Below are positions 36,687-47,174 of a stretch of 64,000 bases of DNA, piece by piece; the stretch's first letter is position 1, and every line of letters begins with the position of its first letter. Origin of the DNA: Aliidiomarina taiwanensis (GTDB lineage: Bacteria > Pseudomonadota > Gammaproteobacteria > Enterobacterales > Alteromonadaceae); assembly GCF_003987015.1 (NCBI RefSeq), contig NZ_PIPQ01000001.1, forward strand, positions 186,001-250,000. Reading direction: 5' to 3'. The position numbers were made by a program, and so were the translations under genes. The notes beneath the pieces were generated by a model. That model was not told the DNA's origin, ran no database searches, and saw only the letters and a program-made list of their open reading frames with translations.

Positions 36687-37574
36687 ATGAGCTGGATCGA
36701 AAAAATACTTTCAAAACCTCAGTCAAGCAAACGTCGTAACATACCTGAAGGGGTATGGAGCAAATGCGGCGGCTGTGAAGCTATTCTTTATCGTGCCGAC
36801 CTAGAACGCAATATTCACGTCTGCCCAAAGTGCGACCACCATATGCGTTTGACAGCTCGTGAACGTTTAGACCACTTTTTAGATACCGAGGGTCGAGAAG
36901 AGTTAGGTGTAGAGCTAGAGCCGCAGGACCAGCTGAAGTTTCGGGACTCGAAACGTTATAAAGACCGTATTTCAGCTGCGCAAAAAGCAACCGGTGAAAA
37001 AGACGCTTTGGTTGCTATGAAAGGAACTTTGAAAGGTCAGCCTATTGCTGCTGTGGCCTTCGAATTTAGTTTCATGGGGGGCTCGATGGCAACAGTGGTT
37101 GGGTCCCGTTTTATTAAAGCCGTGGAGGCCTGCCTTGAGCACAATATGCCGCTGGTATGCTTTTCAGCATCTGGTGGGGCGCGTATGCAAGAAGCGCTAT
37201 TATCCCTCATGCAAATGGCGAAAACGTCTGCTGGGTTGGCTAAAATGTCCGAACAAGGCCTACCTTATATTTCGGTACTCACAGACCCTACCATGGGGGG
37301 CGTATCAGCCAGTATTGCTATGCTAGGCGATGTGAATATAGCAGAGCCGAAGGCCCTTATTGGATTTGCCGGGCCACGTGTTATTGAACAAACAGTACGT
37401 GAAACTCTGCCAGAAGGCTTCCAGCGGAGTGAGTTCCTGTTGGAGCATGGCGCTATTGATATGATCGTTGACCGCCGCGACATGCGTAATAGAGTGGCCA
37501 GCTTGTTGTCTAAGTTTCAGCACTTGCCAGCACCGAAAGATGAAATTATGATGGCAGACAACACTGCGGACTAA
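36687..37574 (+). CDS. accD: AccD: acetyl-CoA carboxylase carboxyltransferase beta subunit
   Basis: A 295-residue subunit with the N-terminal zinc finger C27-x2-C30...C46-x2-C49 (KCGGCEAI and CPKCDHHM) and the crotonase-like core with [16 protein letters not shown] and [10 protein letters not shown]. With AccA it moves carboxyl from biotin to acetyl-CoA. It lies 111 bases after truA, so it probably has its own promoter, and 16 bases before folC. Confidence 0.96.
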   Translation: MSWIEKILSKPQSSKRRNIPEGVWSKCGGCEAILYRADLERNIHVCPKCDHHMRLTARERLDHFLDTEGREELGVELEPQDQLKFRDSKRYKDRISAAQKATGEKDALVAMKGTLKGQPIAAVAFEFSFMGGSMATVVGSRFIKAVEACLEHNMPLVCFSASGGARMQEALLSLMQMAKTSAGLAKMSEQGLPYISVLTDPTMGGVSASIAMLGDVNIAEPKALIGFAGPRVIEQTVRETLPEGFQRSEFLLEHGAIDMIVDRRDMRNRVASLLSKFQHLPAPKDEIMMADNTAD

Positions 37575-37590
37575 AACGAGGTTTAAAACC

Positions 37591-38901
37591 TTGAGTACTT
37601 CAAGCTATTCAGAACAGCCACGCTCATTAGACGCGTGGCTTTCTTATTTAGAACAAATACATACTAAAGAAATTGACATGGGGTTGGAGCGCATCACTCA
37701 GGTTGCTACCACCCTGGGCGTATTACAACCTGCGAAAAAGGTACTCACTATTGCGGGTACCAATGGTAAAGGCTCCTCCGTTGCCATGGCAGACGCTATA
37801 TTACGACAAGCAGGTTACTCCACAGCCTGTTTTACTTCACCACATATTGTGGACTACCGGGAACGCGTTGTAGTCAATGGGAATATGCTGTCGGAGCAAG
37901 CTCATTGCGATGCATTCAGTGCCGTTGAGAAGGCTCGCGGTGAAACGTCACTGACTTATTTTGAATTCGGCACCTTGGCCGCTTTATGGCTAATGAAACA
38001 ACACAAGTTAGACGTAGCTATACTTGAAATTGGATTAGGTGGCCGCCTAGATGCGGTGAATATAGTAGAGCCTGACGCAAGCATTGTGACCAGTGTCGAT
38101 ATTGATCATGTGGGTTTTTTAGGTGATAACCGAGAAGACATTGGCTATGAAAAAGCAGGGATTTACCGAACGGGAAAACCTGCCATTTGTGGTGATCCAA
38201 AGCCCCCGCAGCGGTTAGTTTCCCATGCACAAGCGCTAGGAGCGCAGCTATTTTGTGTTGAACAAGACTATCGGCATGAGCTAGACGAACACACATGGGC
38301 CTTTATGCCCTGTTCTGAACGAGGACAGGAGTATTTAAAGCCTCTCCAGCAGTTACCTGTTCCACAGCTACCACTGGCGAATGCACCAGGCGTGATTGCT
38401 GCCTTGCAGATGCTTGGCTTGCCTATTTCAGATGAGGCGATGAAACGAGGCCTAGCGACCGCTGCAGTTCCAGGGCGTTTCGAGCGTTGGCCTGGCCAAC
38501 CCGAGGTGATTTTGGATGTGGCACACAACCCCCATGCGGCAAAATACTTACACGATAAGCTCATGCAAATACGCCGAACACAGTCTACACAAGGTAAAGT
38601 TTTAGCTGTATGTGGTATGTTGAAGGACAAGGATATAAAATCGACCCTAGCTGAACTGACGCCTGCAATATCACATTGGTATGTGGCGAGCTTACCAGGG
38701 CCACGTGCCGCATGTGCAGAGGAGCTAGCGGGCGTCCTGGACAGCATGGGTCAAAAAGCACAGCCATTTATGCAGGTCGCTGCGGCCTATGAAGCAGCGC
38801 TAGCAGAGGCTGAGCCAAATGATATACTTGTTTGTTTTGGGTCTTTTGTGACCGTGGCCGCTTTGTATGAACATAAAGGGAGAGCTTTCAATGGCAGGTA
38901 G
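37591..38901 (+). CDS. folC: FolC: dihydrofolate synthase/folylpolyglutamate synthase
   Basis: A 436-residue ATP-dependent ligase starting at TTG 37591, the only credible start before the conserved SLDAWLSYLEQIH. It has the P-loop GTNGKGSSVA, SPHIVDYRERV, GLGGRLDAVN and DVAHNPHAA. It adds glutamate to dihydropteroate and to folates. GAGGTTTAAAACC lies before the TTG. Its end overlaps dedD by 11 bases. Confidence 0.94.
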   Translation: MSTSSYSEQPRSLDAWLSYLEQIHTKEIDMGLERITQVATTLGVLQPAKKVLTIAGTNGKGSSVAMADAILRQAGYSTACFTSPHIVDYRERVVVNGNMLSEQAHCDAFSAVEKARGETSLTYFEFGTLAALWLMKQHKLDVAILEIGLGGRLDAVNIVEPDASIVTSVDIDHVGFLGDNREDIGYEKAGIYRTGKPAICGDPKPPQRLVSHAQALGAQLFCVEQDYRHELDEHTWAFMPCSERGQEYLKPLQQLPVPQLPLANAPGVIAALQMLGLPISDEAMKRGLATAAVPGRFERWPGQPEVILDVAHNPHAAKYLHDKLMQIRRTQSTQGKVLAVCGMLKDKDIKSTLAELTPAISHWYVASLPGPRAACAEELAGVLDSMGQKAQPFMQVAAAYEAALAEAEPNDILVCFGSFVTVAALYEHKGRAFNGR

Positions 38902-39448
38902 TCCTTTGCAAAATAGAGTGGTTGGCACCGTATGTGTGGTTGCCCTAGCGGTTATTATACTGCCAGACTTGTTCGGTAATGCAGGGCAAGCGCAGCGCGA
39001 TGACTTTCAAGTAACACCCCTTAGCCCCACGATAGACTCGCATATGCAGTCACCTGACTTTCCGCGTGACTTTGCAACGACGGCACGTACCCAAAGAAAT
39101 AGCATTGCGGTTCCCATTATTGATGCTGAAGAAGACAGTACCGGCAGTGAACCGTCGGAGCAGCAGGAAGTATTTGCCGAAGATCTCGATACCCCTTCAG
39201 GTGACCGCTGGGTTATTCAGTTGGGTGCTTTTCGCAATGCTGACTCGGTAGAAGAACTATTGGCGAAGTTAAGAGACGCAGGTTTTGCGGCAGATAGCCG
39301 AGTTGTTCGCCGTACGGATGGCGCCTTGCATTTATTGTTTGTTGGGCCTGACCTCAATAAAGAAACACTCAATGCACAGCTAGAAGAGCTAAAAGAGTTA
39401 ACTGCGCTAGAAGGAAAGGTAGTGCCATATCAACCAGCGAATAACTAA
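38891..39448 (+). CDS. dedD: DedD: SPOR-domain cell division protein
   Basis: The start is ATG 38891 with GGGAGA upstream, inside the end of folC. The 185-residue protein has a membrane segment at about residues 9-24 (VVGTVCVVALAVIIL), an acidic variable linker, and a C-terminal SPOR domain from about residue 110 (WVIQLGAFRNADSVEELLAKL). DedD binds denuded septal peptidoglycan and assists FtsN. Order folC-dedD-cvpA-purF is conserved. Confidence 0.92.
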   Translation: MAGSPLQNRVVGTVCVVALAVIILPDLFGNAGQAQRDDFQVTPLSPTIDSHMQSPDFPRDFATTARTQRNSIAVPIIDAEEDSTGSEPSEQQEVFAEDLDTPSGDRWVIQLGAFRNADSVEELLAKLRDAGFAADSRVVRRTDGALHLLFVGPDLNKETLNAQLEELKELTALEGKVVPYQPANN

Positions 39449-39513
39449 AAAGCTAACGCCCAACAATTGCTTTCTGGTAGAATCCCTGTGTCTAAAAAAG
39501 ATGGCTTAAAATT

Positions 39514-40014
39514 ATGATTTGGATTGATTACGCAATAGTCGGCGTAATAGCACTTTCAGTTTTAATAAGCTTGATCCGTGGCTTCGTAAAAGAGGCGCTT
39601 TCCTTGGCCGTATGGATAGGTGCATTTTTTGTCTCAAGCATATTCTATAGTGATTTAGCCGAATTCCTTACCGGGTTTGAAGACCCTATGGTACGCAACG
39701 GTTTAGCCGTGGCGATTCTCTTTATCTGCACACTCGTTGTTGGCGCCATGCTGACGTATATAGTGGGCCAACTCGTTCAGAAAACAGGGCTTAGCGGCAC
39801 CGACCGACTGCTAGGCGTTGTCTTTGGTGGTTTGCGGGGCATTTTAATTGTAAGCGCTTTGCTTTTTATGATGGACGCCTTTACGCCGCTTTCAAATGAA
39901 GACTGGTGGAAAAATGCAGTGCTTATTCCCCACTTCGAAATATATATTCAATGGTTTTTTGATTACCTGCAAAACTCGTCGAGCTTTTTGCAGTCAACCG
40001 AAATAAGAGGGTAG
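39514..40014 (+). CDS. cvpA: CvpA family membrane protein
   Basis: A 166-residue inner-membrane protein with four hydrophobic segments and the family hallmarks [25 protein letters not shown] (start [17 protein letters not shown]) and [15 protein letters not shown]. It lies 5 bases before purF, the usual partner. The role is linked to envelope homeostasis and colicin V export in E. coli, but the biochemical activity is unknown. Confidence 0.93.
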   Translation: MIWIDYAIVGVIALSVLISLIRGFVKEALSLAVWIGAFFVSSIFYSDLAEFLTGFEDPMVRNGLAVAILFICTLVVGAMLTYIVGQLVQKTGLSGTDRLLGVVFGGLRGILIVSALLFMMDAFTPLSNEDWWKNAVLIPHFEIYIQWFFDYLQNSSSFLQSTEIRG

Positions 40015-40019
40015 TCGTT

Positions 40020-41531
40020 ATGTGTGGTGTCGTTGGTATCGTTGGTAAGCAACCCGTAAACCAAGCATTATATGATGGGCTTACAATGCTACAACACCGT
40101 GGACAAAACGCGGCAGGCATTATGACCATTGATGGTTATAACCTGCGTCTACGTAAAGGCAATGGCTTGGTGCGCGATGTGTTTCATACTCGGCATATGC
40201 GCCGGCTCAGCGGTAATATTGGCATTGGCCATGTTCGTTATCCAACGGCAGGTAGCTCAAGTTCTGCAGAAGCACAGCCATTTTATGTAAACTCACCGTT
40301 TGGTATTGCCATGGCTCATAATGGCAACCTCACCAACTCCAACGAACTTCAGCAATCGTTGTTTGAAACTGCAAAGCGTCATATTAATACAGCTTCGGAC
40401 TCGGAAGTACTGCTGAATATTTTTGCTCATGAAATTATGCGTGAAAACCAAATGCATTTAAGTGCCGACGACATGTTTGCTGCTGTTAGCCGTGTACACC
40501 AGCAAGTAAAAGGTGCTTATGCAGTGGTTGCCATGGTCATTGGGCATGGCATGGTGGCGTTTCGCGACCCCTTCGGAATTCGTCCATTAGCGATTGGCAA
40601 ACGCGAAACGAGCCAAGGAACCGAGTATATGGTGGCTTCAGAAAGTGTTGCGATTGACGGCACTGGCTTCACATTTATGCGTGACGTAGAACCAGGCGAA
40701 GCGGTTTATATTACTGAAGAAGGCGAATTGTTTAGCCGCCAGTGTGCTGAAAACCCGGTCCACATTCCGTGTATTTTTGAATATGTTTATTTTGCCCGTC
40801 CCGACTCTTTTATTGATGGTGTTTCAGTTTATGCAAGCCGCATCAATATGGGGCGCAAGCTAGGTGAAAAAATCAAGAAAGAGTACAAAAACCTAGATAT
40901 AGATGTGATTATTCCTATTCCAGAAACCGCATGTGATATAGCGCTAGAAATATCGCGAGTGTTGGACAAGCCTTACCGCCAAGGGTTTGTTAAGAACCGT
41001 TATATTGGCCGCACATTTATTATGCCGGGACAAACTCAACGCCGGAAGTCGGTGCGCCGCAAGCTCAATGCAATTGGCTCTGAGTTCAAAGGAAAAAATG
41101 TTCTTCTTGTGGATGACTCAATTGTGCGCGGAACCACTTCAGAACAAATCATAGAAATGGCGCGTGAAGCGGGCGCGAATAAAGTGTACTTTGCATCTGC
41201 TGCGCCAGAAATACGCTTTCCAAACGTGTATGGTATTGACATGCCAAGTGCGAATGAATTAATTGGCTATGGTCGAGAAGTGGATGAAATTAGTCAGCTG
41301 ATAAAGGCTGATGCACTCATTTACCAAGACTTGGACGACCTTATTTGGTCGGCACAAGTGGAGAATAGCAACTTAAAGCAATTTGAAAGTTCTGTATTTA
41401 GTGGCCATTATGTCACAGGTGACATTGACCAAACATATTTAGATCGCCTCCATGCTGCACGAAATGACAGTAAGCAAGAAGAACAAGAGCAAGAAGAGTC
41501 AAATTTGGCTCTTTACAATGAGGCCGACTAA
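40020..41531 (+). CDS. purF: PurF: amidophosphoribosyltransferase
   Basis: A 503-residue enzyme of the first purine step. The nucleophile is Cys2 directly after Met ([10 protein letters not shown]), so there is no propeptide, as in E. coli. The glutaminase half has [11 protein letters not shown], and the phosphoribosyl half has the PRPP loop [16 protein letters not shown]. The C-terminus carries an acidic tail (EEQEQEESN). Expected control by PurR was not seen in the sequence. Confidence 0.96.
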   Translation: MCGVVGIVGKQPVNQALYDGLTMLQHRGQNAAGIMTIDGYNLRLRKGNGLVRDVFHTRHMRRLSGNIGIGHVRYPTAGSSSSAEAQPFYVNSPFGIAMAHNGNLTNSNELQQSLFETAKRHINTASDSEVLLNIFAHEIMRENQMHLSADDMFAAVSRVHQQVKGAYAVVAMVIGHGMVAFRDPFGIRPLAIGKRETSQGTEYMVASESVAIDGTGFTFMRDVEPGEAVYITEEGELFSRQCAENPVHIPCIFEYVYFARPDSFIDGVSVYASRINMGRKLGEKIKKEYKNLDIDVIIPIPETACDIALEISRVLDKPYRQGFVKNRYIGRTFIMPGQTQRRKSVRRKLNAIGSEFKGKNVLLVDDSIVRGTTSEQIIEMAREAGANKVYFASAAPEIRFPNVYGIDMPSANELIGYGREVDEISQLIKADALIYQDLDDLIWSAQVENSNLKQFESSVFSGHYVTGDIDQTYLDRLHAARNDSKQEEQEQEESNLALYNEAD

Positions 41532-41554
41532 CCACAAAAGAATTGGAGAAATGG

Positions 41555-42433
41555 ATGCTCACACTTGCTACAAGGTATCGAAAGTTTAAGCTCGCATTTC
41601 TCTTTTCCCTTCTTATCCCGCTCGTGCTGCCATTCAACACGCGAGCGGAAATTCTTTATCAAGTCCAACTACCCGACCGCTCCTTATGGATTTTGGGTAC
41701 CATTCACTTAGCAGCAAAGTCCTCCACCGAGCTCAGCGACAAAGCTAAACACAGCATTTCTACCAGCGATCGCCTTTGGATGGAGATTACCCCAGAAGAG
41801 CTTAACTTAAGCGCAGAGATGCTGTTTGAACAAGGCTTACACGACTTCCCTTATTTGCGAGAACAGTTACCCGAAGAGCTTTGGGCCGAGCTCGCTGCAC
41901 TCATTGCTCGGGTGGGGTTGGCTCCATCGATCGTACAAAGAATGGAACCCTGGCTGGTTGAATACCTGGTGATGGTTATGTGGCTGCAGCGCGAAGGCTT
42001 CAAGACCAGCTTGGGTATTGACTATCAAGTCATGCGATATGCAGCCTTGAACAGCATGACGGTCAGTGGCTTGGAGTCTGCACATGACCAAGTAACCGCC
42101 TTGGAAAAAGCACGCCTTGGCGTGGACCCAGAGCAGCACGTTAAAGAGATCTTGGCGCAGTTCCATAGTATTTCGCAGGAGCTTGCTGAGCTTGAGCGGG
42201 GCTGGCAAGAAGGGGATTTAGACTATATTTGGCAGCAAGTCGAGCAGAGTTTGTCGGCCCAGAGTCAACGTGTATTGCTTGAAGCGCGCAATAAGCTGTG
42301 GTTTGAACGGTTGCAACAAGCTGTAAAGAAAGATGAGCAGCACTTTGTTGCCGTTGGGGCTGCTCATCTTGCAGGTGAACAGGGCTTATTAGCGCTATTT
42401 GAGCGCGCCGGAGCCCTCATCACCAAGCATTAA
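41555..42433 (+). CDS. TraB/GumN family protein
   Basis: The start is ATG 41555 with TTGGAGAAA upstream; a TTG 12 bases earlier is part of that ribosome binding site. The 292-residue protein has a signal peptide (to about residue 30), then LWILGTIHLAAKS and later FVAVGAAHLAGEQGLL, which are the paired GxxH motifs of the TraB/GumN (Tiki-like) family, thought to be metalloproteases. It probably sits in the periplasm. It converges on astB with only 1 base between the stops. Confidence 0.85.
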   Translation: MLTLATRYRKFKLAFLFSLLIPLVLPFNTRAEILYQVQLPDRSLWILGTIHLAAKSSTELSDKAKHSISTSDRLWMEITPEELNLSAEMLFEQGLHDFPYLREQLPEELWAELAALIARVGLAPSIVQRMEPWLVEYLVMVMWLQREGFKTSLGIDYQVMRYAALNSMTVSGLESAHDQVTALEKARLGVDPEQHVKEILAQFHSISQELAELERGWQEGDLDYIWQQVEQSLSAQSQRVLLEARNKLWFERLQQAVKKDEQHFVAVGAAHLAGEQGLLALFERAGALITKH

Positions 42434-42434
42434 G

Positions 42435-43769
42435 TTAACGTTGGAACGGGTACACAGAGCCCAGTTGAAGGATTTGCGTCAGTTCATCGAGCGCTTCCCG
42501 CGACTCTACGAGCAGCTGCGGGTCGGCTAAGTCTGCAGTGCTTAGCTCATCTCGGTAGTGGCTGTCGACCCACGAATTTAGACGCTCAAATAGGGCGTCA
42601 CTCATAATGCAGGCTTGGTTGACAGCACCCAGCTCTGCGTCGTTCATAGCCACCCGCAAGCGCAAGCAAGCAGGGCCGCCGCCATTGCGCATGCTTTGTT
42701 TTACATCGAAGTAGCGCACTTCTTTAATAGGTGTGTCTTTGCTGACTAACTCTTCAAAGTAGCTGCGTACAATGGCACTTTCTTCACACTCTGTAGGTGC
42801 GATAATCACCATACGACCATTTTCAAGAGTGACCAACTGCGTGTTGAACATATAGGTTTTAACCGCTTCAGCCACAGACACTTGCTCAGTAGGCACTTCA
42901 ATAAAGTGCATAGGTACTTGTAGCTTCTGTTCTAGCTCTGCAAGTTTGGCTTCCGTGTTCAAAAAAGCCTCTTGGTGATAAAACAAAACATTTTGGTTAC
43001 CTACGGCAATCACGTCATTGTGAAACACGCCTTGTTCAATCACTTCTGGGTTTTGCTGAACAAAAACTGTTGAAGCATCTGTTAAGCCGTGTAAACGAGC
43101 AACGGCTTCGGACGCTTCACGGGTTTGCCGTGCAGGGTATTTTTTAGGAGCAGGTTTGCTACCATCAAAAGCGTAACGCCCATAGACAAACATTTCCACG
43201 CCTTCTAAGCCGTAATCTTGGCAAAAGCGAGTATGGTTTGCGGCACCTTCGTCGCCAAAATGTTCGTTGTCAGGTAAATGGGTGTGGTGCTGGAAGTAGT
43301 CCGGGTTCTTAAACATGGCCTGGAGAATACGGCCCGTCACTTCAGGCTCGAGGGAACGGTGAAACTTATTGGTTAAATTTGCGGGCGTAAAATGAACGCG
43401 ACCATCTGCCGTGTCAGCACTTGCTGAGACAGTAGCTGCATTGGCGGTCCACATACTGGAAGCAGAGCACACGGCCTGAAAAATAGCTGGAGAGGCTTTG
43501 TAAGCAGTGCTCAGAACCTGGGCGTCAGTGCCTTGAAAACCAAGTCGACGAAGCGCATAAACATCAGGACGCTCTTGTGGTGCGAGGACCCCTTGGACAA
43601 GTCCCATGTCGTGCAAAGCTTTCATTTTCTTCAGGCCTTGCTTGGCAGCAGAGCGTGGGCTCGATACACTGCGCGCATTACTGAGTGACGCGACATTACC
43701 GTATGAAAGGCCCGCATAGTTATGAGTTGGCCCGACGAGACCGTCAAAGTTAGCTTCGTAATGTTTCAT
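42435..43769 (-). CDS. astB: AstB: N-succinylarginine dihydrolase
   Basis: The start is ATG 43769 ([21 protein letters not shown]); an upstream ATG would add 20 residues unlike the family. The 444-residue enzyme belongs to the arginine deiminase superfamily. C368 in [11 protein letters not shown] is the nucleophile, and [14 protein letters not shown] and [14 protein letters not shown] are conserved. AstB turns N2-succinylarginine into succinylornithine, CO2 and ammonia in the AST pathway. No other ast gene is in the window, so it stands alone here. Confidence 0.94.
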   Translation of the reverse strand: MKHYEANFDGLVGPTHNYAGLSYGNVASLSNARSVSSPRSAAKQGLKKMKALHDMGLVQGVLAPQERPDVYALRRLGFQGTDAQVLSTAYKASPAIFQAVCSASSMWTANAATVSASADTADGRVHFTPANLTNKFHRSLEPEVTGRILQAMFKNPDYFQHHTHLPDNEHFGDEGAANHTRFCQDYGLEGVEMFVYGRYAFDGSKPAPKKYPARQTREASEAVARLHGLTDASTVFVQQNPEVIEQGVFHNDVIAVGNQNVLFYHQEAFLNTEAKLAELEQKLQVPMHFIEVPTEQVSVAEAVKTYMFNTQLVTLENGRMVIIAPTECEESAIVRSYFEELVSKDTPIKEVRYFDVKQSMRNGGGPACLRLRVAMNDAELGAVNQACIMSDALFERLNSWVDSHYRDELSTADLADPQLLVESREALDELTQILQLGSVYPFQR

Positions 43770-44092
43770 TTCAGAGGGTGCTCCTGGTCGTTCCGAGGAA
43801 ATTAGGCGGAAAAGGAATTTATTTTGCATTTTATTATACGCACCCTAGACTGGAAGGAAAGCCATGATTTTACTGAGCTTCGCCAGTTTTCCGCCGTGTT
43901 TGATTAGCTATTCACTTTGCGTTGATTAGTATGTGATGAATAGCTGTGGCTTGTTACTGAGCTCGAATAATTATATATGTGTAAATAGAACGCCGTTTAC
44001 AGGCAAAGCTTGCAGATTGTATTTGAAAAGCTTATATAGGCACTGTTTCACGCTAAACTCACGCTTCATTAAAAGTAGAGAACACAGATTTC
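43770..44092. other. Divergent astB-topA intergenic region with paired repeats
   Basis: These 323 bases contain no gene. AGCTATTCA at 43906-43914 and TGAATAGCT at 43937-43945 form an inverted repeat with a 22-base spacer. TTGATTAG occurs twice, at 43900-43907 and 43922-43929, 22 bases apart, or about two helical turns. Both lie between the divergent starts, where promoters and an operator for astB or topA are expected. No textbook operator was recognised. Confidence 0.5.
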
Positions 44093-46774
44093 ATGAGTAA
44101 ATCGTTAGTAATCGTTGAGTCTCCTGCGAAAGCAAAGACGATAAACAGGTACTTGGGCAACGACTTTATTGTTAAGTCGAGCGTTGGTCATGTCCGCGAC
44201 TTGCCTACCAAAGCCTTAAAGAAGGCACCAGCGAAACCACCTGCTGAAGTGCGCAAAATGTCGCCTGAAGAAAAGGCCGCATACCGCAGCAAACGAGATT
44301 ACATCAACTTGGTTATGCGTATGGGGATAGACCCTGAAAATGGTTGGGAGCCTCACTATGAGGTTTTGCCAGGGAAGGAAAAGGTAGTGAAAGAGCTACA
44401 AACCCTAGCGCGAAAGGCCGACACCGTTTATCTCGCAACGGATTTGGACCGCGAAGGAGAGGCGATTGCGTGGCACTTACGCGAACTCATAGGTGGTGAT
44501 GACAGTAATTACCAGCGCGTGGTGTTTAATGAAATTACTGAAAAAGCCATAAAAGAGGCTTTTGCAGAGCCCGGAGAACTTAATGTCGCTCGCGTCAATG
44601 CGCAGCAAACACGCCGCTTTCTTGACCGAGTGGTGGGCTTTATGCTGTCTCCTTTACTTTGGAAAAAAGTGGCACGAGGACTTTCGGCTGGCCGGGTACA
44701 GTCGGTCGCTGTCCGTCTCGTGGTGGAGCGAGAGCGAGAAATTAAAGCGTTTAACCCAGAAGAGTTTTGGGACGTTCACGCAGACTTACAAGCCGCCGAA
44801 GGGCAAGCTCGCTTCCAAGTCAATAAAGAGTCTGGCAAAGCCTTTAAACCTGTTAATAAAGAACAAGCTGACCAGGCTGTGGCTGCACTAAGCGGTGCAG
44901 ACTACGAGGTGGTTGGGCGTGAAGATAAACCTACACAAAGCCGACCGAGTGCTCCCTTTATCACTTCCACCTTGCAGCAAGCGGCGAGCACACGCCTTGG
45001 TTTTGGGGTAAAGAAAACCATGACGATGGCTCAGCGCTTATATGAAGCGGGTTATATTACCTATATGCGTACAGACTCTACGCACTTGAGCCAAGACGCA
45101 CTGCAAAGCTGTCGAGGCTTTATAGAAAAAGAATTCGGGAAAGCCTATTTACCAGAAAAGCCCAACTTTTTTGGCAAGAAAAGTAATGCCCAAGAAGCGC
45201 ACGAAGCGATCCGCCCTTCCAATGTGAACGTTCGCTCGCATCAGCTAAAGGGAGTAGACCGTGACGCTGAGCGCTTGTACGAATTGATTTGGAGACAGTT
45301 CGTGGCGTGCCAAATGCCACCCGCTCGATACGACTCGACCACCTTAACTGTGGCTGCTGGGCCGTATGAACTGCGCGCTCGTGGCCGCGTGTTACGTTTC
45401 GATGGTTGGACAAAGGTGCAACCACAAGTGAACCGTAAGGGTGCGGATGACTCGGCATTACCTGATATTCAGAAGGGTGAACAGTTGAAGTTGATCGCGC
45501 TTGATCCGCAGCAGCACTTCACCAAGCCGCCGGCCCGATTTAATGAAGCCTCTCTTGTTAAAGAGCTAGAAAAGCGCGGCATTGGCCGACCGTCAACCTA
45601 TGCTTCAATTATTTCCACCATCCAAGACCGAGGCTACGTTCGGATTGAAGGGCGACGTTTCTATGCGGAGAAAATGGGTGAAATAGTAACGGATCGGCTC
45701 ACCGAGAACTTTGAGAATTTATTGAGCTACAACTTTACTGCAGAAATGGAACAGCGCTTAGACGACATAGCAGAAGGGAAAACCGACTGGAAAGAAGCAC
45801 TTGACCAATTCTATGAACAGTTTAAAGAGCGCCTAGAGCAAGCGGAAGCGGACGAGGCCGAAGGCGGTATGCGTGCCAATCAAATGGTACTAACAGACAT
45901 TGAGTGTCCAAAATGTTCGCGTCCTATGGGTATTCGCACCGCGTCGACAGGTGTGTTTTTAGGTTGTTCAGGTTATGACTTGCCTAAAGACGACAAGTGT
46001 ACTCAAACCATGAACTTAACTCCGGGCGACGAAGCCGAAAAGGTGACCGACGGCGACGAGGAAGAAGCAGAAGTAAAAGCTTTAATGGCGCGCCGCCGCT
46101 GCCCGAAATGCGACACCGCTATGGACAGCTATCTATTAGACGAAAAGCGCAAATTGCACGTGTGTGGTAATAACCCACTGTGTGATGGCTTCGAAGTTGA
46201 AATGGGCACATTCCGCATTAAAGGTTATGAAGGGCCTGTTATTGAGTGCGACAAGTGTGGTGCTGATATGCAGTTGAAATCGGGTCGCTTCGGCAAGTAT
46301 TTTGGCTGTACCAGCGAAGATTGTAAAAACACCCGCAAGTTACTCCGCAATGGTGAGGCGGCTCCTCCGAAGGAAGACCCGGTGCATTTACCAGAGCTAC
46401 CTTGCGAGAAGTCTGACGCATACTTTGTGCTTCGCGACGGGGCGTCTGGCATTTTTATGTCGGCCAGTACTTTCCCACGTTCACGGGAAACGCGTGCAGT
46501 CAAAGTAGCAGAATTACAGCGGTTTGCAGACCGCTTACCGGACAAGTTTAAATACTTAACGGAAGCTCCTGCAATGGACCCAGAGGGTAATGAGGCCATC
46601 GTTCGCTATAGCCGGAAAAATAAAGTTCAGTACGTTATGTCTGAAGTTGATGGCAAAGCGACCGGTTGGCAAGCACACTATGAGCATGGTACCTGGACAG
46701 AGGTAGCGGCAAAGAAAAAAAAGGCCGCAGCGGCCGGGGCCAAAAAGAGGAAACCAGCAACTAAAAAGTCTTAA
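44093..46774 (+). CDS. topA: TopA: DNA topoisomerase I
   Basis: An 893-residue type IA topoisomerase that relaxes negative supercoils. The TOPRIM acidic site is [13 protein letters not shown] (D117, D119, E121), the catalytic tyrosine is Y324 in ITYMRTDST, and there are three C-terminal tetracysteine zinc ribbons ([27 protein letters not shown]), as in E. coli. The C-terminus ends in a Lys/Ala tail (about 20 residues). The pilus operon begins 19 bases after the stop, so read-through is possible. Confidence 0.97.
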   Translation: MSKSLVIVESPAKAKTINRYLGNDFIVKSSVGHVRDLPTKALKKAPAKPPAEVRKMSPEEKAAYRSKRDYINLVMRMGIDPENGWEPHYEVLPGKEKVVKELQTLARKADTVYLATDLDREGEAIAWHLRELIGGDDSNYQRVVFNEITEKAIKEAFAEPGELNVARVNAQQTRRFLDRVVGFMLSPLLWKKVARGLSAGRVQSVAVRLVVEREREIKAFNPEEFWDVHADLQAAEGQARFQVNKESGKAFKPVNKEQADQAVAALSGADYEVVGREDKPTQSRPSAPFITSTLQQAASTRLGFGVKKTMTMAQRLYEAGYITYMRTDSTHLSQDALQSCRGFIEKEFGKAYLPEKPNFFGKKSNAQEAHEAIRPSNVNVRSHQLKGVDRDAERLYELIWRQFVACQMPPARYDSTTLTVAAGPYELRARGRVLRFDGWTKVQPQVNRKGADDSALPDIQKGEQLKLIALDPQQHFTKPPARFNEASLVKELEKRGIGRPSTYASIISTIQDRGYVRIEGRRFYAEKMGEIVTDRLTENFENLLSYNFTAEMEQRLDDIAEGKTDWKEALDQFYEQFKERLEQAEADEAEGGMRANQMVLTDIECPKCSRPMGIRTASTGVFLGCSGYDLPKDDKCTQTMNLTPGDEAEKVTDGDEEEAEVKALMARRRCPKCDTAMDSYLLDEKRKLHVCGNNPLCDGFEVEMGTFRIKGYEGPVIECDKCGADMQLKSGRFGKYFGCTSEDCKNTRKLLRNGEAAPPKEDPVHLPELPCEKSDAYFVLRDGASGIFMSASTFPRSRETRAVKVAELQRFADRLPDKFKYLTEAPAMDPEGNEAIVRYSRKNKVQYVMSEVDGKATGWQAHYEHGTWTEVAAKKKKAAAAGAKKRKPATKKS

Positions 46775-46793
46775 TGGAATAGTGGAGTGAACT

Positions 46794-47174
46794 ATGCGAC
46801 GGATGACACGGATTGTCGTCGGCGCAGCTCTTGCAAGTACTTCATTTGCAGTGCCTGCGTTAGATCATGATTGTTTACCTTTTACCCAGCCTACCGAGTT
46901 TGCATCAGCTCGCTTTGAGCCTCCTGTGCGCTACAAGCTTGAAGCGGCTCTATTGCGGCCGCAATTAGAAAAGCTCCTCACCGAGCATTGGGGTGTTCAA
47001 CGTGTTGTTTGGTATGCGGACAACCACCACACTTGGCCTACCTACTTTGAGCTTGTTGCGCCTAGCTGGGATCAGCTGCTTGAAAACTTGCTGAAACCTT
47101 ATCAACTTCGAGTGGCTTTGCACCCAAACCACACGGCGGTTGTCGATTATATGCCACAGGCGACCCAGCCATGA
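46794..47174 (+). CDS. TcpQ/PilL-like type IVb pilus periplasmic protein
   Basis: A 126-residue exported protein with a signal peptide ending near VPA (residue 22) and one globular domain containing LLTEHWGVQRVVWYADN and the C-terminal FELVAPSWDQLLENLLKPYQLRV. This resembles the TcpQ domain found in PilL of R64-type thin pili and in TcpQ, which helps to place the secretin. GGAGTGAACT precedes the ATG. Its stop overlaps the secretin start by 4 bases. The assignment rests mainly on domain look and context. Confidence 0.7.
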   Translation: MRRMTRIVVGAALASTSFAVPALDHDCLPFTQPTEFASARFEPPVRYKLEAALLRPQLEKLLTEHWGVQRVVWYADNHHTWPTYFELVAPSWDQLLENLLKPYQLRVALHPNHTAVVDYMPQATQP

